Shown here piece by piece: positions 1 to 8,778 of a DNA stretch of 26,277 nucleotides; positions within the stretch are counted from its first letter, which is position 1, and every line of letters starts with the position of its first letter. Both the position numbers and the translations under genes were made by a program. The notes below the pieces were generated by a model. The model saw only the letters and a program-made list of their open reading frames with translations. It made no database searches and was not told the DNA's origin. This DNA is from Aphodousia sp048520025 (lineage in GTDB: Bacteria; Pseudomonadota; Gammaproteobacteria; Burkholderiales; Burkholderiaceae_F), in contig DBFZTP010000081.1 in NCBI GenBank assembly GCA_048520025.1, forward strand, positions 1 to 26,277, given 5' to 3'.

Positions 1-30
1 TGAAAACTTTCTTTTTGAGGAGTCTCATTC

Positions 31-1425
31 ATGAGCCAAAACTACGTGATTGCTGACATCGGTTTAGCTGACTGGGGTCGCAAGGAAATCAAAATCGCCG
101 AAACGGAAATGCCGGGGTTGATGGCAATCCGCGAAGAATATGCCCAACAACAACCGTTGAAGGGCGCTCGAATCGCCGGTTCCTTACACATGACGATTCA
201 AACGGCCGTTTTGATTGAAACGTTAGTGGCATTGGGTGCTGAAGTACGTTGGGCCAGCTGCAACATCTTCTCTACCCAAGACCACGCCGCTGCAGCGATT
301 GCAGCCGAAAACATCCCTGTTTTTGCAGTTAAGGGCGAAAGCATCGAAGACTACTGGGAATACACACACCGTATTCTTGACTGGGGTGACGACACCTATG
401 CCAACATGATTTTGGACGATGGTGGTGATGCAACGTTACTTTTGCACTTAGGTGTTCAAGCTGAAAAAGATCGTTCCGTCATCGCCGAAGCTCATAACGA
501 TGAAGAAAAGATGCTCCATGCCGCCATTGCCAAGCACTTGGACATTGATCCCCAATGGTACTCCAAGCGCATTGTCCACATTAAGGGCGTAAGCGAAGAA
601 ACGACCACGGGCGTTCACCGTCTTTATCAAATGGCTGCTAAGGGCGCTTTGAAGTTCCCGGCCATGAACGTCAATGACTCCGTGACGAAGTCCAAGTTCG
701 ATAACCTCTACGGTTGCCGTGAATCTTTGGTTGACGGTATCAAGCGCGCTACCGACGTTATGATCGCCGGTAAGGTGGCTGTTGTTGTGGGTTACGGTGA
801 CGTGGGTAAGGGTTGCGCTCAAGCGCTTCGCGCATTGGCCGCTCAAGTTTGGGTGGTTGAAGTTGATCCGATCTGCGCTTTGCAAGCAGCCATGGAAGGC
901 TATCGCGTCGTGACGATGGATTGGGCTTGCGACAAGGCCAATATCTTTGTGACGGCCACGGGTAACGTTAACGTTATCACGCACGACCATATGGTGCGTA
1001 TGCAAAACGAAGCCATCGTTTGCAACATTGGTCACTTTGATAGCGAAATCGATGTTGCCAGCATGCGTCAATACCAATGGGAAAACATTAAGCCCCAAGT
1101 TGACCATATCGAATTGCCCTCCGGTAACAAGATTATTTTGTTGGCTGAAGGCCGCTTGGTTAACCTCGGTTGCGCCACGGGCCACCCGAGCTATGTGATG
1201 TCGAGCTCTTTTGCTAACCAAACGTTGGCTCAAATCGAACTCTTCACCAACACGGATAAGTACCCGGTCGGCGTTTACGTTTTGCCGAAGATTCTTGACG
1301 AAAAGGTTGCTCGTTTGCAATTAAAGAGCTTTAACGCTCAATTGTCCGAATTGACGCAAGAACAAGCTGACTACATCGGCGTTCCGAAGGAAGGCCCCTA
1401 TAAGAGCGACGCTTATCGTTATTAA
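31..1425 (+). CDS. ahcY: Adenosylhomocysteinase (S-adenosyl-L-homocysteine hydrolase)
   Basis: Reversibly hydrolyses S-adenosylhomocysteine to adenosine and homocysteine in the cytoplasm. This removes the product inhibitor of SAM-dependent methylation and feeds the methionine cycle. The 464-residue product is full length for the bacterial family. It has the N-terminal ADIGLADWGRKEI block, the substrate-site stretch around SCNIFSTQDHAAAAI, the NAD-binding GYGDVGKG loop near residue 254 and the family C-terminus ending KSDAYRY. The ATG is preceded by a clear GAGGAG Shine-Dalgarno at 17-22. A rho-independent terminator follows directly. Lys is almost always AAG and Arg mostly CGT/CGC, a bias expected of a highly expressed gene and shared here only with the hydrogenase structural genes. 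The upstream promoter lies outside the window. Identity is certain. Confidence 0.98.
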   Translation: MSQNYVIADIGLADWGRKEIKIAETEMPGLMAIREEYAQQQPLKGARIAGSLHMTIQTAVLIETLVALGAEVRWASCNIFSTQDHAAAAIAAENIPVFAVKGESIEDYWEYTHRILDWGDDTYANMILDDGGDATLLLHLGVQAEKDRSVIAEAHNDEEKMLHAAIAKHLDIDPQWYSKRIVHIKGVSEETTTGVHRLYQMAAKGALKFPAMNVNDSVTKSKFDNLYGCRESLVDGIKRATDVMIAGKVAVVVGYGDVGKGCAQALRALAAQVWVVEVDPICALQAAMEGYRVVTMDWACDKANIFVTATGNVNVITHDHMVRMQNEAIVCNIGHFDSEIDVASMRQYQWENIKPQVDHIELPSGNKIILLAEGRLVNLGCATGHPSYVMSSSFANQTLAQIELFTNTDKYPVGVYVLPKILDEKVARLQLKSFNAQLSELTQEQADYIGVPKEGPYKSDAYRY

Positions 1426-1446
1426 TTTTCAACGTAAAGTCGTGAC

Positions 1447-1490
1447 AAAAGACGCTATCCGAGTCCATTGGATAGCGCCTTTTTAATTTT
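1447..1490 (+). terminator. Rho-independent terminator after ahcY
   Basis: The arms CGCTATCC (1453-1460) and GGATAGCG (1470-1477) pair perfectly around a 9-nt loop. An A-rich 5' flank and a T-run (1480-1484, then more T) complete an intrinsic terminator. The MATE gene starts only about 10 bp beyond it, so that gene is read by leak-through or from a promoter inside this short stretch. Confidence 0.88.
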
Positions 1491-1499
1491 TGGCAATAT

Positions 1500-2846
1500 A
1501 TGACCACTAGTACCGTTAACACCAATACGTTATCAATTTTCAAACTCTCCATGCCTATGTTAGTGAGCATGGTCTTGGAGCAAATTATCGGGTTAACAGA
1601 CGTCATCTTTTTGGGACGAGTGAGTGAAGTCAGTGTTGGCGCTGCCGCTATTGGTGGGATTGGATTTTTCGTTTTCACTATGATTGCGATGGGGTACGGC
1701 ATTGCCGCTCAGTCGCAAATGGGGATTGCCAACGGCAGCAAAGACTATTCACTCATTGGAAAGATTTTTGTACAAAGTCTTTACTTTTTTACGGCTTTTC
1801 TTGTCGTATTAGCCGTCGTTTTACCTTTCGTTATTCCGTATTTATTTGAAATTGGCATTCAATCGCCCAATGTTCGAGCGGAAGCCTACAGTTACTTTGT
1901 TTGGAGAATGGTTGGTATCGGTTTTGCGTTCATCTGCATTGCATTCCGAGGCTTTTTCATGGCCATTTTGCAACCAGCTGTTTTGACCTACTCAAGTTTT
2001 GTCATGGTGGCAAGTAACTGCGTTTTAAATTACCTCCTTATTTTCGGCATCGGCCCCTTCCCCGCCCTTGGTATTGCAGGTGCAGCCATTGCTTCGACCT
2101 TGGCAGAATTTTTAGCGGTCATCTTTTTCGTTGCCTACGCCCTCTACAAAAAGTGTCACCAAAAATACGGACTGTTTCATTGCGCTAAACCCGATAAAGA
2201 ACTTCAGATTTTTCTTTTCAAACTCGGTCGCTACATGATGATGCAAGAAACCGTCCTAATGACAAGTTGGTTGCTCTTTTTCGTCTGGGTTGAGCACATG
2301 GGGGAGCGTGCGTTAGCCGTCAGCAATATTGTCCGATCGGTCAGTAACCTCATGTTCATTATCGTTCATGCTTTTGGTTCGACTTGTGGCTCGATCGGCG
2401 CCAATTTGCTCGGTGAAAATCGAGCGACTGAAGTGGATTCGATGATGAAGCGCGGGTTAAAACTCTCCTTCGTCATTACGATTCCGTTAGCCTTCTTGAT
2501 TGCGGTGTACCCGGAACCTTTACTGGTTTTGTTTACCGATATCCCGTCATTGAGAATTGAAAGCGTCGACTCTTTGCGTGTGATGCTTTCGGCGTACTTA
2601 CTTTGCGTACCGGCTTATCACTACTTTTTAGCGTTTGGCTTCTTAGGCGCAACTCGCGAATCGATGATTATTTCTTTCATTTCGATTTTCGCCTACACCG
2701 TCTACTGCTACTTGATAACCAATTGGGCCGAACAGGTTGCTACCGTTTGGACAGCCGATTGGTTCTACTATGTCATTACATCAATCTGCGTTCTCTATTT
2801 CTGGAAACGTCTGAGCTGGCGAAACATTTACATCAAAAAAATCTAA
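1500..2846 (+). CDS. MATE family efflux transporter
   Basis: Predicted inner-membrane multidrug/toxin exporter of the MATE (DinF/NorM-like) family, normally driven by a Na+ or H+ gradient. The 448-residue product has about 12 hydrophobic segments. It opens with the typical LSMPMLVSMVLEQIIGLTDVIFLGRVS segment, where MATE proteins carry a conserved P and the D in helix 1, and has the internal repeat expected of two six-helix halves. Substrate cannot be told from sequence. The chosen ATG has only a weak ribosome site and follows the ahcY terminator by a few bases. A start slightly downstream is unlikely, because the first helix begins near residue 12. The 3' end overlaps the convergent folate gene by 14 bp. 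Confidence 0.9.
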   Translation: MTTSTVNTNTLSIFKLSMPMLVSMVLEQIIGLTDVIFLGRVSEVSVGAAAIGGIGFFVFTMIAMGYGIAAQSQMGIANGSKDYSLIGKIFVQSLYFFTAFLVVLAVVLPFVIPYLFEIGIQSPNVRAEAYSYFVWRMVGIGFAFICIAFRGFFMAILQPAVLTYSSFVMVASNCVLNYLLIFGIGPFPALGIAGAAIASTLAEFLAVIFFVAYALYKKCHQKYGLFHCAKPDKELQIFLFKLGRYMMMQETVLMTSWLLFFVWVEHMGERALAVSNIVRSVSNLMFIIVHAFGSTCGSIGANLLGENRATEVDSMMKRGLKLSFVITIPLAFLIAVYPEPLLVLFTDIPSLRIESVDSLRVMLSAYLLCVPAYHYFLAFGFLGATRESMIISFISIFAYTVYCYLITNWAEQVATVWTADWFYYVITSICVLYFWKRLSWRNIYIKKI

Positions 2847-3363
2847 ACGAATTTTCTGTCACAACGCCGTTGAGAGCCCTATCATGGATCTGCCTTGGTA
2901 GGGTCTCAACAAAAAATGCCTGAGCAACCACTCCCAAAGTAAAGACTGTTGAATGCGTGGTCAGATACCGATCGTACCACCCTTGACCATAGCCCAACCG
3001 ATACCCTTCTCCGTCCATTGCTAAACACGGAACTAACAAAAGATCCGGCACCACACTCGCCCCTGTATTGGGCCCCGGAACCCCTGTCTCATCTCTTACC
3101 AAAGTGTCTCCCTTGGCAAAGGGGTAAAAGTTCATTTCACCACCACGAACACTGGGCAAAAACCATTGAAAATCTTCAGGCAACTGCTCGATAATCGGTA
3201 TCAAATTAATCTCATTGCGAATAGGCCAATAAAGACCAATAGACCTGCAATCTGACTCCAAAAGATAGGTCTTTAAATGTGCATGAATGGCCATCAAAAG
3301 CGAATTTGTGTGCACTTTTGAACGTTTTAACAAAATTTTCTGCCGTAATTGTGATTTTTCCAT
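2833..3363 (-). CDS. 5-formyltetrahydrofolate cyclo-ligase
   Basis: ATP-dependent conversion of 5-formyl-THF to 5,10-methenyl-THF, which recycles the inhibitory storage folate. With the ATG at 3363 the product is 176 residues. It carries basic N-terminal residues (QLRQKILLKR), YWPIRNEIN, LLLVPCLAMDGEGYRLGYGQGWYDRYL (the family's glycine-rich nucleotide/substrate motif) and a short C-terminal tail. An in-frame ATG at 3393 would add ten residues (MTSHYSNRNS), but these do not resemble the family and would overlap the divergent transglycosylase start. Neither start has a convincing Shine-Dalgarno. The 3' end overlaps the MATE gene convergently. In Burkholderiales I recall this gene lying divergent from a lytic transglycosylase, as here. 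Function is well supported; the exact start is not. Confidence 0.92.
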   Translation of the reverse strand: MEKSQLRQKILLKRSKVHTNSLLMAIHAHLKTYLLESDCRSIGLYWPIRNEINLIPIIEQLPEDFQWFLPSVRGGEMNFYPFAKGDTLVRDETGVPGPNTGASVVPDLLLVPCLAMDGEGYRLGYGQGWYDRYLTTHSTVFTLGVVAQAFFVETLPRQIHDRALNGVVTENSFRFF

Positions 3364-3374
3364 CGAATTTCGAT
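3362..3374. promoter_or_regulatory. 13-bp palindrome over the start codon between two divergent genes
   Basis: ATCGAA-T-TTCGAT is a perfect inverted repeat. It covers the ATG of the folate cyclo-ligase and ends 12 bp before the transglycosylase ATG. It could be an operator for one or both divergent genes, but a chance occurrence is possible. No regulator is assigned. Confidence 0.25.
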
Positions 3375-3386
3375 TAGAGTAATGGG

Positions 3387-5513
3387 ATGTCATTGAGTCT
3401 AACGCCTTTTTTCTTTAAACGTATCGTCATGCCATTGCTGTTTATCGGCTTTGGCTCTAGCGTTTTGGCCGCTCAAACTTCCATTCCCCTTGGCTCAAGC
3501 GGTCCCACCACCATTGAGTCTCCTGAAAATACACAAAACGAAAGTGAACAAACCGAGATTGCGTTAGAAAAAGCTGCGAAGCAAGAACAGTTTTTAATGC
3601 TTCAAAAAGCGTTTGAAGAACAGCGTTTTTCCAGTCTTTCGCCAGAACAAACCTTACTGAATAACTTTGTTTTGGATGGCTATGTTAAAGCTTGGTCTAT
3701 TTTGACGCGTTCAAAATTAGCCAAAATTGATCCGACTTTAGAAAAGGAAGCGCAAGGCTTCTTAGCTAAAAATCAAAATCAGTACGTTGCCGAGCGCTTT
3801 CAAACCGACTGGCTCAAAGCCATTGCCCCTTTATTGCATGAACAAAAGCGCTGGGGAGATTTTGAGTCTCTACGAGGTCAACTTGCGTGGAATCGTGATG
3901 AGCCAGAGTTTGATTGTTGGTCGCTTTATCACGAGCTAGACCAAACGCCAACAAATAACCATACTCGTTTACAAAAAATCGAAAAACAAACCCTAGAAAC
4001 ACTTAAAAGCGCTCGTCATGCACGGCTCGAAGTTTGTCAAAAACTCTCGCGTTTGATGATTGAAAAGATACCCTCGAGCGCATTTGCTCGCCTGGTGGTT
4101 TTAATTCAACAAGGACGAATAAAAGAAGCTCAAACTTACATTGATTTCTTGATTGAAAAACGTCGACTTCCTAAAAACGCAAAGGAAGCACTCAGTAACG
4201 CCCAGCGATGGTATAAGAAGAGCTTCCGTTCTCTTCATCGACAAGACAAGTACGTTGCATTGATTGCTGCGTATCAATTGTCTCGCAGTGATTATTCAAA
4301 GGCCGTCATCATTGCTCAAAAACTTGCTCCTCGCTTGTCTGCCCAAGAAAAAGCTGCACTTTGGGGGCGCATTGGTTATATTGCCGCTCTTGATCACGAT
4401 CCAAAAGCACTGACTTGGTATGACAAAGGCGGGAAAAATGTTTGTTATGGGCCTTACATGGCGCACTCCGAAGGTTGTCTTGAGTGGCGAGTGCGTAGCG
4501 CTTTACGACAAACGCAATGGACAAAGGTCAATTCATTCATTTCACATTTACCCAAGAATCTCAAGCAAAAAGAAGCCTGGGTCTATTGGAGGGGTTACGC
4601 CCTAAAGCAATTGGGCTCTACTAAAGCGGCTCAAAACGAATTTGCCAAGCTGAAAAATGTGAGAACTTTCTATGGAAAGTTAGCCGCCGAACAACGCCAC
4701 GTACCGATTGTTTATCAAACAACTGGAGCAACCGCGGCTTCCCAAGATAGCGTTAAAGCATGGACGAGCAATAAACACTTCTTGCGTGCAACCGAATTCT
4801 ACGACTTAGGGCTCCTACAATACGGTCATCGTGAGTGGAACTGGGGCATTCGCAACGCTTCCCCTTTAGACCTTCTTGCAGCTGCTCAATGGGCCCAACA
4901 AAAAGGCATTTGGCACCGCATGATCAATACTTCAGAGCGTGTGGCCGAGCGCCTGCCCATTGAACACGAATTGCTTTACCCCAAACCTTATCAAGCGCTC
5001 ATTGAAAACTACTCGAAAGTTAATAACATTCGAGACGATTGGGTCTATGGGTTGATTCGACAAGAATCTCGATTTATTTCGATTGCCAAATCCAACGTCG
5101 GTGCCAACGGTTTAATGCAAATCATGCCTGCAACAGCAACGTGGATTGCCAAAAATTTGCAACTTGAAAGCTTTGCTCCTGAAATGATTTATGAGGCTAA
5201 CACCAATATTCAATTTGGAACAGCTTATCTAAGAAGTCTATTGGATCGACTTGATCAAAATATGGTTTTAGCAACAGCTGGCTACAATGCCGGCCCCAAT
5301 AGGGCAAAACAGTGGCGGGCCTCATTAACGAAACCCGTCGAAGGCGCCATCTTTATCGAAACGATTCCTTTCACGGAAACTCGGGGTTACGTACAAAATG
5401 TGATGGCCAATATGGTGGAATATGCTCAAACGAGCCATCAACCGATTAAGCGTCTATCGGAAATTATTGGTACGATTTCCCCTAAACCCATTGATGCAAA
5501 AGACACCATTTGA
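3387..5513 (+). CDS. slt: Soluble lytic murein transglycosylase (Slt70-like)
   Basis: Periplasmic enzyme that cleaves the MurNAc-GlcNAc bond of peptidoglycan to give 1,6-anhydro-muropeptides, used in wall turnover. The 708-residue product starts with a signal peptide (hydrophobic run ending SSVLAAQ). It continues with a long helical superhelix region rich in TPR-like repeats (about residues 50-530) and ends in a C-terminal SLT domain. The domain shows LIRQESRF with catalytic Glu560, NGLMQIMPATA and LATAGYNAGP. E. coli Slt70 is 645 residues, so this one is somewhat longer in the helical part. The ATG at 3387 gives a 28-residue signal; a second ATG at 3429 also gives a plausible one. The cca gene follows 2 bp after the stop, so the two are probably cotranscribed. 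Confidence 0.93.
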   Translation: MSLSLTPFFFKRIVMPLLFIGFGSSVLAAQTSIPLGSSGPTTIESPENTQNESEQTEIALEKAAKQEQFLMLQKAFEEQRFSSLSPEQTLLNNFVLDGYVKAWSILTRSKLAKIDPTLEKEAQGFLAKNQNQYVAERFQTDWLKAIAPLLHEQKRWGDFESLRGQLAWNRDEPEFDCWSLYHELDQTPTNNHTRLQKIEKQTLETLKSARHARLEVCQKLSRLMIEKIPSSAFARLVVLIQQGRIKEAQTYIDFLIEKRRLPKNAKEALSNAQRWYKKSFRSLHRQDKYVALIAAYQLSRSDYSKAVIIAQKLAPRLSAQEKAALWGRIGYIAALDHDPKALTWYDKGGKNVCYGPYMAHSEGCLEWRVRSALRQTQWTKVNSFISHLPKNLKQKEAWVYWRGYALKQLGSTKAAQNEFAKLKNVRTFYGKLAAEQRHVPIVYQTTGATAASQDSVKAWTSNKHFLRATEFYDLGLLQYGHREWNWGIRNASPLDLLAAAQWAQQKGIWHRMINTSERVAERLPIEHELLYPKPYQALIENYSKVNNIRDDWVYGLIRQESRFISIAKSNVGANGLMQIMPATATWIAKNLQLESFAPEMIYEANTNIQFGTAYLRSLLDRLDQNMVLATAGYNAGPNRAKQWRASLTKPVEGAIFIETIPFTETRGYVQNVMANMVEYAQTSHQPIKRLSEIIGTISPKPIDAKDTI

Positions 5514-5515
5514 TT

Positions 5516-6604
5516 ATGGAAATTTATTTAGTTGGCGGTTACGTCCGAGACCACTTTTTGAGAAAAGAGTTTCACTATGACATCCCCGAGGGGGATCGTG
5601 ATTGGGTCGTGGTTGGAACTACACCGCAGGAGATGTTAGAAAAGGGATTTTTACCGGTCGGTAAAGATTTCCCCGTCTTTTTGCATCCCAAAACTCATGA
5701 AGAATACGCTTTAGCGCGAACTGAACGAAAAGTCGCTCCCGGCTACCATGGTTTTACCTTCCATGCTTCGCCCGATGTGACCCTGGTTGAAGACCTTCAC
5801 CGTCGTGATTTAACGATTAATGCCATGGCCATGCAAGGTGAAACGCTCTACGATCCGTATAACGGACTGGGCGATCTCAAATCAAAAACACTTCGTCACG
5901 TTTCTGACGCTTTTAAAGAAGATCCCGTCAGAATTTTAAGAGTTGCGCGATTTTGTGCGAAGTTAGAGGATTTTAACGTCGCCAACGAGACGATGAACTT
6001 AATGAAAACAATGGTTGATTGTGGGGAAGCCGATGCTCTCGTCCCCGAACGCGTCTTTCTTGAAATGCGTAAAGCATTCACACACCGACATTGTGATCAA
6101 TTCATTAATGTCTTAATGAATTGCGGTTTAGGACAAAAACTTTTTAGCGACCTTAACCTCACAAAGGACATTTTGGAAAGATTAACCCAAGCGCACGATG
6201 CTAATCTCGGAGAATGTGAAAAATTTGCCATTTTGACAGCAAATGCCGTCTCAATTGATGCAATTGACAGCTTTTTTAAGAAGTTAAAACCAAGTTCTGA
6301 AATTATGGACCTTTGTCGTTTGTGGCACCGATTGAAATCGGAGTTTAATTTTTGCCCCGATGGGCTTCTCAATGTCATGGAAAAAAGTGATGCATTCCGT
6401 CGTCCGCAGCGCTATGCACAATTAATCAATGTCGCTTCGTTGATGTTAGGGATTGAAGCTTCGATTTGGCATCAAGCAAAAGAAGTCGCCTCTTCGGTTA
6501 ACACTGCTGAGATTGCTCAAAAAACAATCGATAAAAAGGACATTTCTAACCGTATTCACGAGGCTCGCCTTCTTGCCATTAAGGATATTAAGGACTCCGT
6601 ATGA
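5516..6604 (+). CDS. cca: CCA-adding tRNA nucleotidyltransferase, HD motif degenerate
   Basis: Adds or repairs the 3'-terminal CCA of tRNAs without a template. The N-terminal half closely follows the bacterial class II enzyme: MEIYLVGGYVRD, the catalytic carboxylate pair in GDRDWVVVG (Asp27, Asp29), PVFLHPKTHEEYALARTERK and RRDLTINAMA. The E. coli enzyme (412 residues) continues into an HD phosphohydrolase domain with the metal motif FATLCHDLGKG. Here the equivalent stretch reads KFAILTANAVSID, so the HD metal ligands are gone and the protein is only 362 residues. Nucleotidyl transfer should be intact; the phosphatase/phosphodiesterase repair activities probably are not. An upstream TTG at 5510 is in frame, but ATG 5516 matches the family start. 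The stop overlaps folB's ATG (ATGA). Confidence 0.95.
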   Translation: MEIYLVGGYVRDHFLRKEFHYDIPEGDRDWVVVGTTPQEMLEKGFLPVGKDFPVFLHPKTHEEYALARTERKVAPGYHGFTFHASPDVTLVEDLHRRDLTINAMAMQGETLYDPYNGLGDLKSKTLRHVSDAFKEDPVRILRVARFCAKLEDFNVANETMNLMKTMVDCGEADALVPERVFLEMRKAFTHRHCDQFINVLMNCGLGQKLFSDLNLTKDILERLTQAHDANLGECEKFAILTANAVSIDAIDSFFKKLKPSSEIMDLCRLWHRLKSEFNFCPDGLLNVMEKSDAFRRPQRYAQLINVASLMLGIEASIWHQAKEVASSVNTAEIAQKTIDKKDISNRIHEARLLAIKDIKDSV

Positions 6605-6984
6605 CTTGGTATTTGCACCCGCAATTGAGCAACTGCCGTCGAATTATTCTGAAAAATATTCGACGAGACATTTTTATTGGTGCTTATGACAATGAAAAAG
6701 AGGCTCGTCAGCCCGTTGTCATTAACATTGAACTTTTTGTAACCACTGATCACGAAAATGATGATCTAAATAATGCTTACAACTACGACCAGGCTGTTGA
6801 AGTCGTTGACCGTCTCATTGATGGGCCTCATATCGACTTGCAAGAAACGCTCATCGACAAAATTGCTCAAGACCTTTTGACGGACAAGCGCGTGAGCGCA
6901 GTGTTGGTTCGAAGCGAAAAAACGCAAGCCTATCCCACGGTTGACAGTGCCGGCGTTGAAATTTTTAGGATTAAAAATGTCTGA
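6601..6984 (+). CDS. folB: Dihydroneopterin aldolase
   Basis: Converts 7,8-dihydroneopterin to 6-hydroxymethyl-dihydropterin plus glycolaldehyde in folate synthesis. At 127 residues it is the usual size for this small enzyme. It has RRDIFIGAYDNEKEARQPV near the N-terminus, NYDQAVEVV, the pterin-anchoring glutamate in DLQETL (Glu82), the active-site lysine in SEKTQAYP (Lys107) and a typical GVEIFRIKN end. It is translationally coupled at both ends: its ATG overlaps the cca stop, and ttcA starts 8 bp before its own stop. A few bases upstream lies cca coding sequence, so no separate promoter is visible. I recall folB beside ttcA in other Burkholderiales. Confidence 0.93.
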   Translation: MTWYLHPQLSNCRRIILKNIRRDIFIGAYDNEKEARQPVVINIELFVTTDHENDDLNNAYNYDQAVEVVDRLIDGPHIDLQETLIDKIAQDLLTDKRVSAVLVRSEKTQAYPTVDSAGVEIFRIKNV

Positions 6985-7882
6985 TCGCATTATTCAAATT
7001 ATTGAAGATAGAACCCTAACTGACGAAGCCTCTTTGCCAAAAGAGCAAGAAGCAAAATCTTCTCGCACAAAAAAGTCGGTTGCTGAAAAGAAAAACGAAA
7101 AACGCATCATGCGTTTAGCAGGTAAAGCCATCACTGACTTCGGCATGATTGAAGAAGGTGACAAAGTTATGGTTTGCATGTCGGGCGGCAAGGACAGTTA
7201 TGTGCTTTTGGACGTTTTAATGAAACTTCAAAAGCGAGCTCCCATTCACTTTGACATTTTGGCCGTTAATGTCGATCAACATCTTCCAAACTTCCCTAAG
7301 GAAGTCATTCCTAACTATTTGGAAAAAGTTGGTGTGCCTTATCACATTGAAGATCAGGATACTTGGTCCATTGTTCAACGTGTCATTCCCGAAGGTCGCA
7401 ATGTGTGCTCTGTGTGCTCGCGCCTTCGTCGAGGCATTATTTATCGAGTTGCCAAAGAAATGGGAGTGACCAAAATCGCTTTAGGCCACCACATGGATGA
7501 CATCGTCAGCACGCTCTTATTGAACATGTTTTATGGCGGACGACTCAAAGGGATGCCGCCGATTTTAAGAAGCGATGACGGGAAAAATGTCATCATTCGC
7601 CCGCTCGTTTACGTCCGTGAATACGAAATTGAACGATGGGTGAAATATCGCGACTATCCGATTGTTTCTAAAGACATTTGTCGAAAGATCGAAAACAAAA
7701 AACGCGCCGAAATTAAAGCCTTGATTCGTCAATGGGACCAAGATTACGACAGCCGTATCTACAACATTTTGATGAGCATGACACGTGTGGCGCCGTCCCA
7801 CTTAATGGATAAATCCATTTATGACTTCCAAGCTTTGATTCCTGACGCGCTTAGAGACAAAGAGTCTGAGGAAGATTTCTAG
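6977..7882 (+). CDS. ttcA: tRNA 2-thiocytidine(32) synthetase TtcA
   Basis: Iron-sulfur-dependent ATP pyrophosphatase-type enzyme that thiolates C32 of several tRNAs. The PP-loop SGGKDS lies at residues 69-74. The CxxC pair is Cys144/Cys147 (CSVC) and a third cysteine, Cys235, sits in KDICRKIENK, giving the three cysteine ligands described for the [4Fe-4S] cluster of this family. E. coli has CNLC at the third site; only the first cysteine is kept here. About 45 extra charged residues precede the core, with a Lys/Glu-rich stretch at residues 20-50. The ATG at 6977 is chosen because the frame further upstream lies inside folB. It overlaps folB by 8 bp, and the 3' end overlaps rsmI convergently by 4 bp. 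Product 301 residues. Confidence 0.95.
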   Translation: MSDRIIQIIEDRTLTDEASLPKEQEAKSSRTKKSVAEKKNEKRIMRLAGKAITDFGMIEEGDKVMVCMSGGKDSYVLLDVLMKLQKRAPIHFDILAVNVDQHLPNFPKEVIPNYLEKVGVPYHIEDQDTWSIVQRVIPEGRNVCSVCSRLRRGIIYRVAKEMGVTKIALGHHMDDIVSTLLLNMFYGGRLKGMPPILRSDDGKNVIIRPLVYVREYEIERWVKYRDYPIVSKDICRKIENKKRAEIKALIRQWDQDYDSRIYNILMSMTRVAPSHLMDKSIYDFQALIPDALRDKESEEDF

Positions 7883-8778
7883 TCCGCAGGCTTATTGACC
7901 AAGATCCACTGGTAGATTTCATCTCGAGAAAAACCGGTGATCTTGGCGGCCGTTGCAGCTGCCTTTGAACTGGGCATGGCTCGGGCTAAAGCCAAAACCC
8001 ACTGAGCATCTTTATCCGTTAAGGTCAGCCCTTCTTCTTGCTTAGACTCGTCAACCAAAATCACATATTCACCGCGCGGTTCATGCGCCTTGGCCCATGC
8101 TTGAACCTCAGAAGCAGGCATAGCAGAGAAAGTTTCAAATTTCTTTGTAATTTCTCGAGCAACTACCACTCGACGTTCAGGTTGCAAAGCTTTTGACAAA
8201 TCAGCCAAAACATCCACCACGCGATGCGGAGCTTCATAAAGAACAAAACTTTCGTGTTGGCGAGCCAAAGACGCAATCGCATCGCGTCGAGCCTTTGCTT
8301 GAGGAGGCAAAAATCCCACGAAATGGAACCCTGAAGGTTCAAGTCCGGCAGCCGACAATGCCGTCACAACAGCACTGGCACCAGGGATAGGAATAACACG
8401 ATAACCCGCGTCTTGAACCGCACGAACCACACGAGCGCCAGGGTCGGACACGGCTGGCGTTCCAGCATCAGTTACCAATGCGACCCTCTCGCCCTTTTCG
8501 AGTCGTTCAATTATCATATGGGATTGAGCAATTTCATTGTGTTCCCGTACACTTATCGTCGGAACCGAAATGGAAAAACGTTCCAAAAGTTTTTTGGTTT
8601 CTCTCGTATCTTCCGCCGCCACGACATCCGCCATGGCTAGAATCCATAGGGCACGTAAAGTGATGTCTGCCGAATTACCGATGGGAAGCCCAACGATATA
8701 GAGCGCCGAGCTGGGAAAGCTTTGTAACTCAAGCCCCGCTTTTTGCATTAACAACTGTTCGGACCATTGGTTCGTCAT
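7879..8778 (-). CDS. rsmI: 16S rRNA (cytidine(1402)-2'-O)-methyltransferase RsmI
   Basis: SAM-dependent 2'-O-methylation of C1402 in the 16S rRNA decoding centre. The family core is clear: LYIVGLPIGNSADITLRALWIL, VAAEDTRETKKLLERF, VALVTDAGTPAVSDPGARVV, IPGASAVVTALSAAGL and FVGFLPPQAKAR. It belongs to the TP-methylase (precorrin methylase-like) fold. The common ATPIGN motif reads GLPIGN here. Three in-frame ATGs are possible (8787, 8778, 8748) and none has a good Shine-Dalgarno. 8748 would give an N-terminus closest in length to E. coli RsmI, and 8778 is a compromise. The gene is divergent from an LpoA-like gene, the same pairing as yraL-yraM in E. coli, with essentially no intergenic space. 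Confidence 0.95.
   Translation of the reverse strand: MTNQWSEQLLMQKAGLELQSFPSSALYIVGLPIGNSADITLRALWILAMADVVAAEDTRETKKLLERFSISVPTISVREHNEIAQSHMIIERLEKGERVALVTDAGTPAVSDPGARVVRAVQDAGYRVIPIPGASAVVTALSAAGLEPSGFHFVGFLPPQAKARRDAIASLARQHESFVLYEAPHRVVDVLADLSKALQPERRVVVAREITKKFETFSAMPASEVQAWAKAHEPRGEYVILVDESKQEEGLTLTDKDAQWVLALARAMPSSKAAATAAKITGFSRDEIYQWILVNKPAD

Noticed and set aside
1..30. SAH or SAM riboswitch upstream of ahcY
   Set aside because: Only 30 bp precede ahcY in the window, showing just a ribosome site; nothing can be concluded.
448..1320. Long open frame on the minus strand inside ahcY
   Set aside because: It is the antisense shadow of a highly biased gene; its protein has no recognisable domain and no ribosome site.
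2603..2923. Frame overlapping the MATE gene's 3' end
   Set aside because: Out-of-frame shadow with Arg/Leu-rich composition and no start signal.
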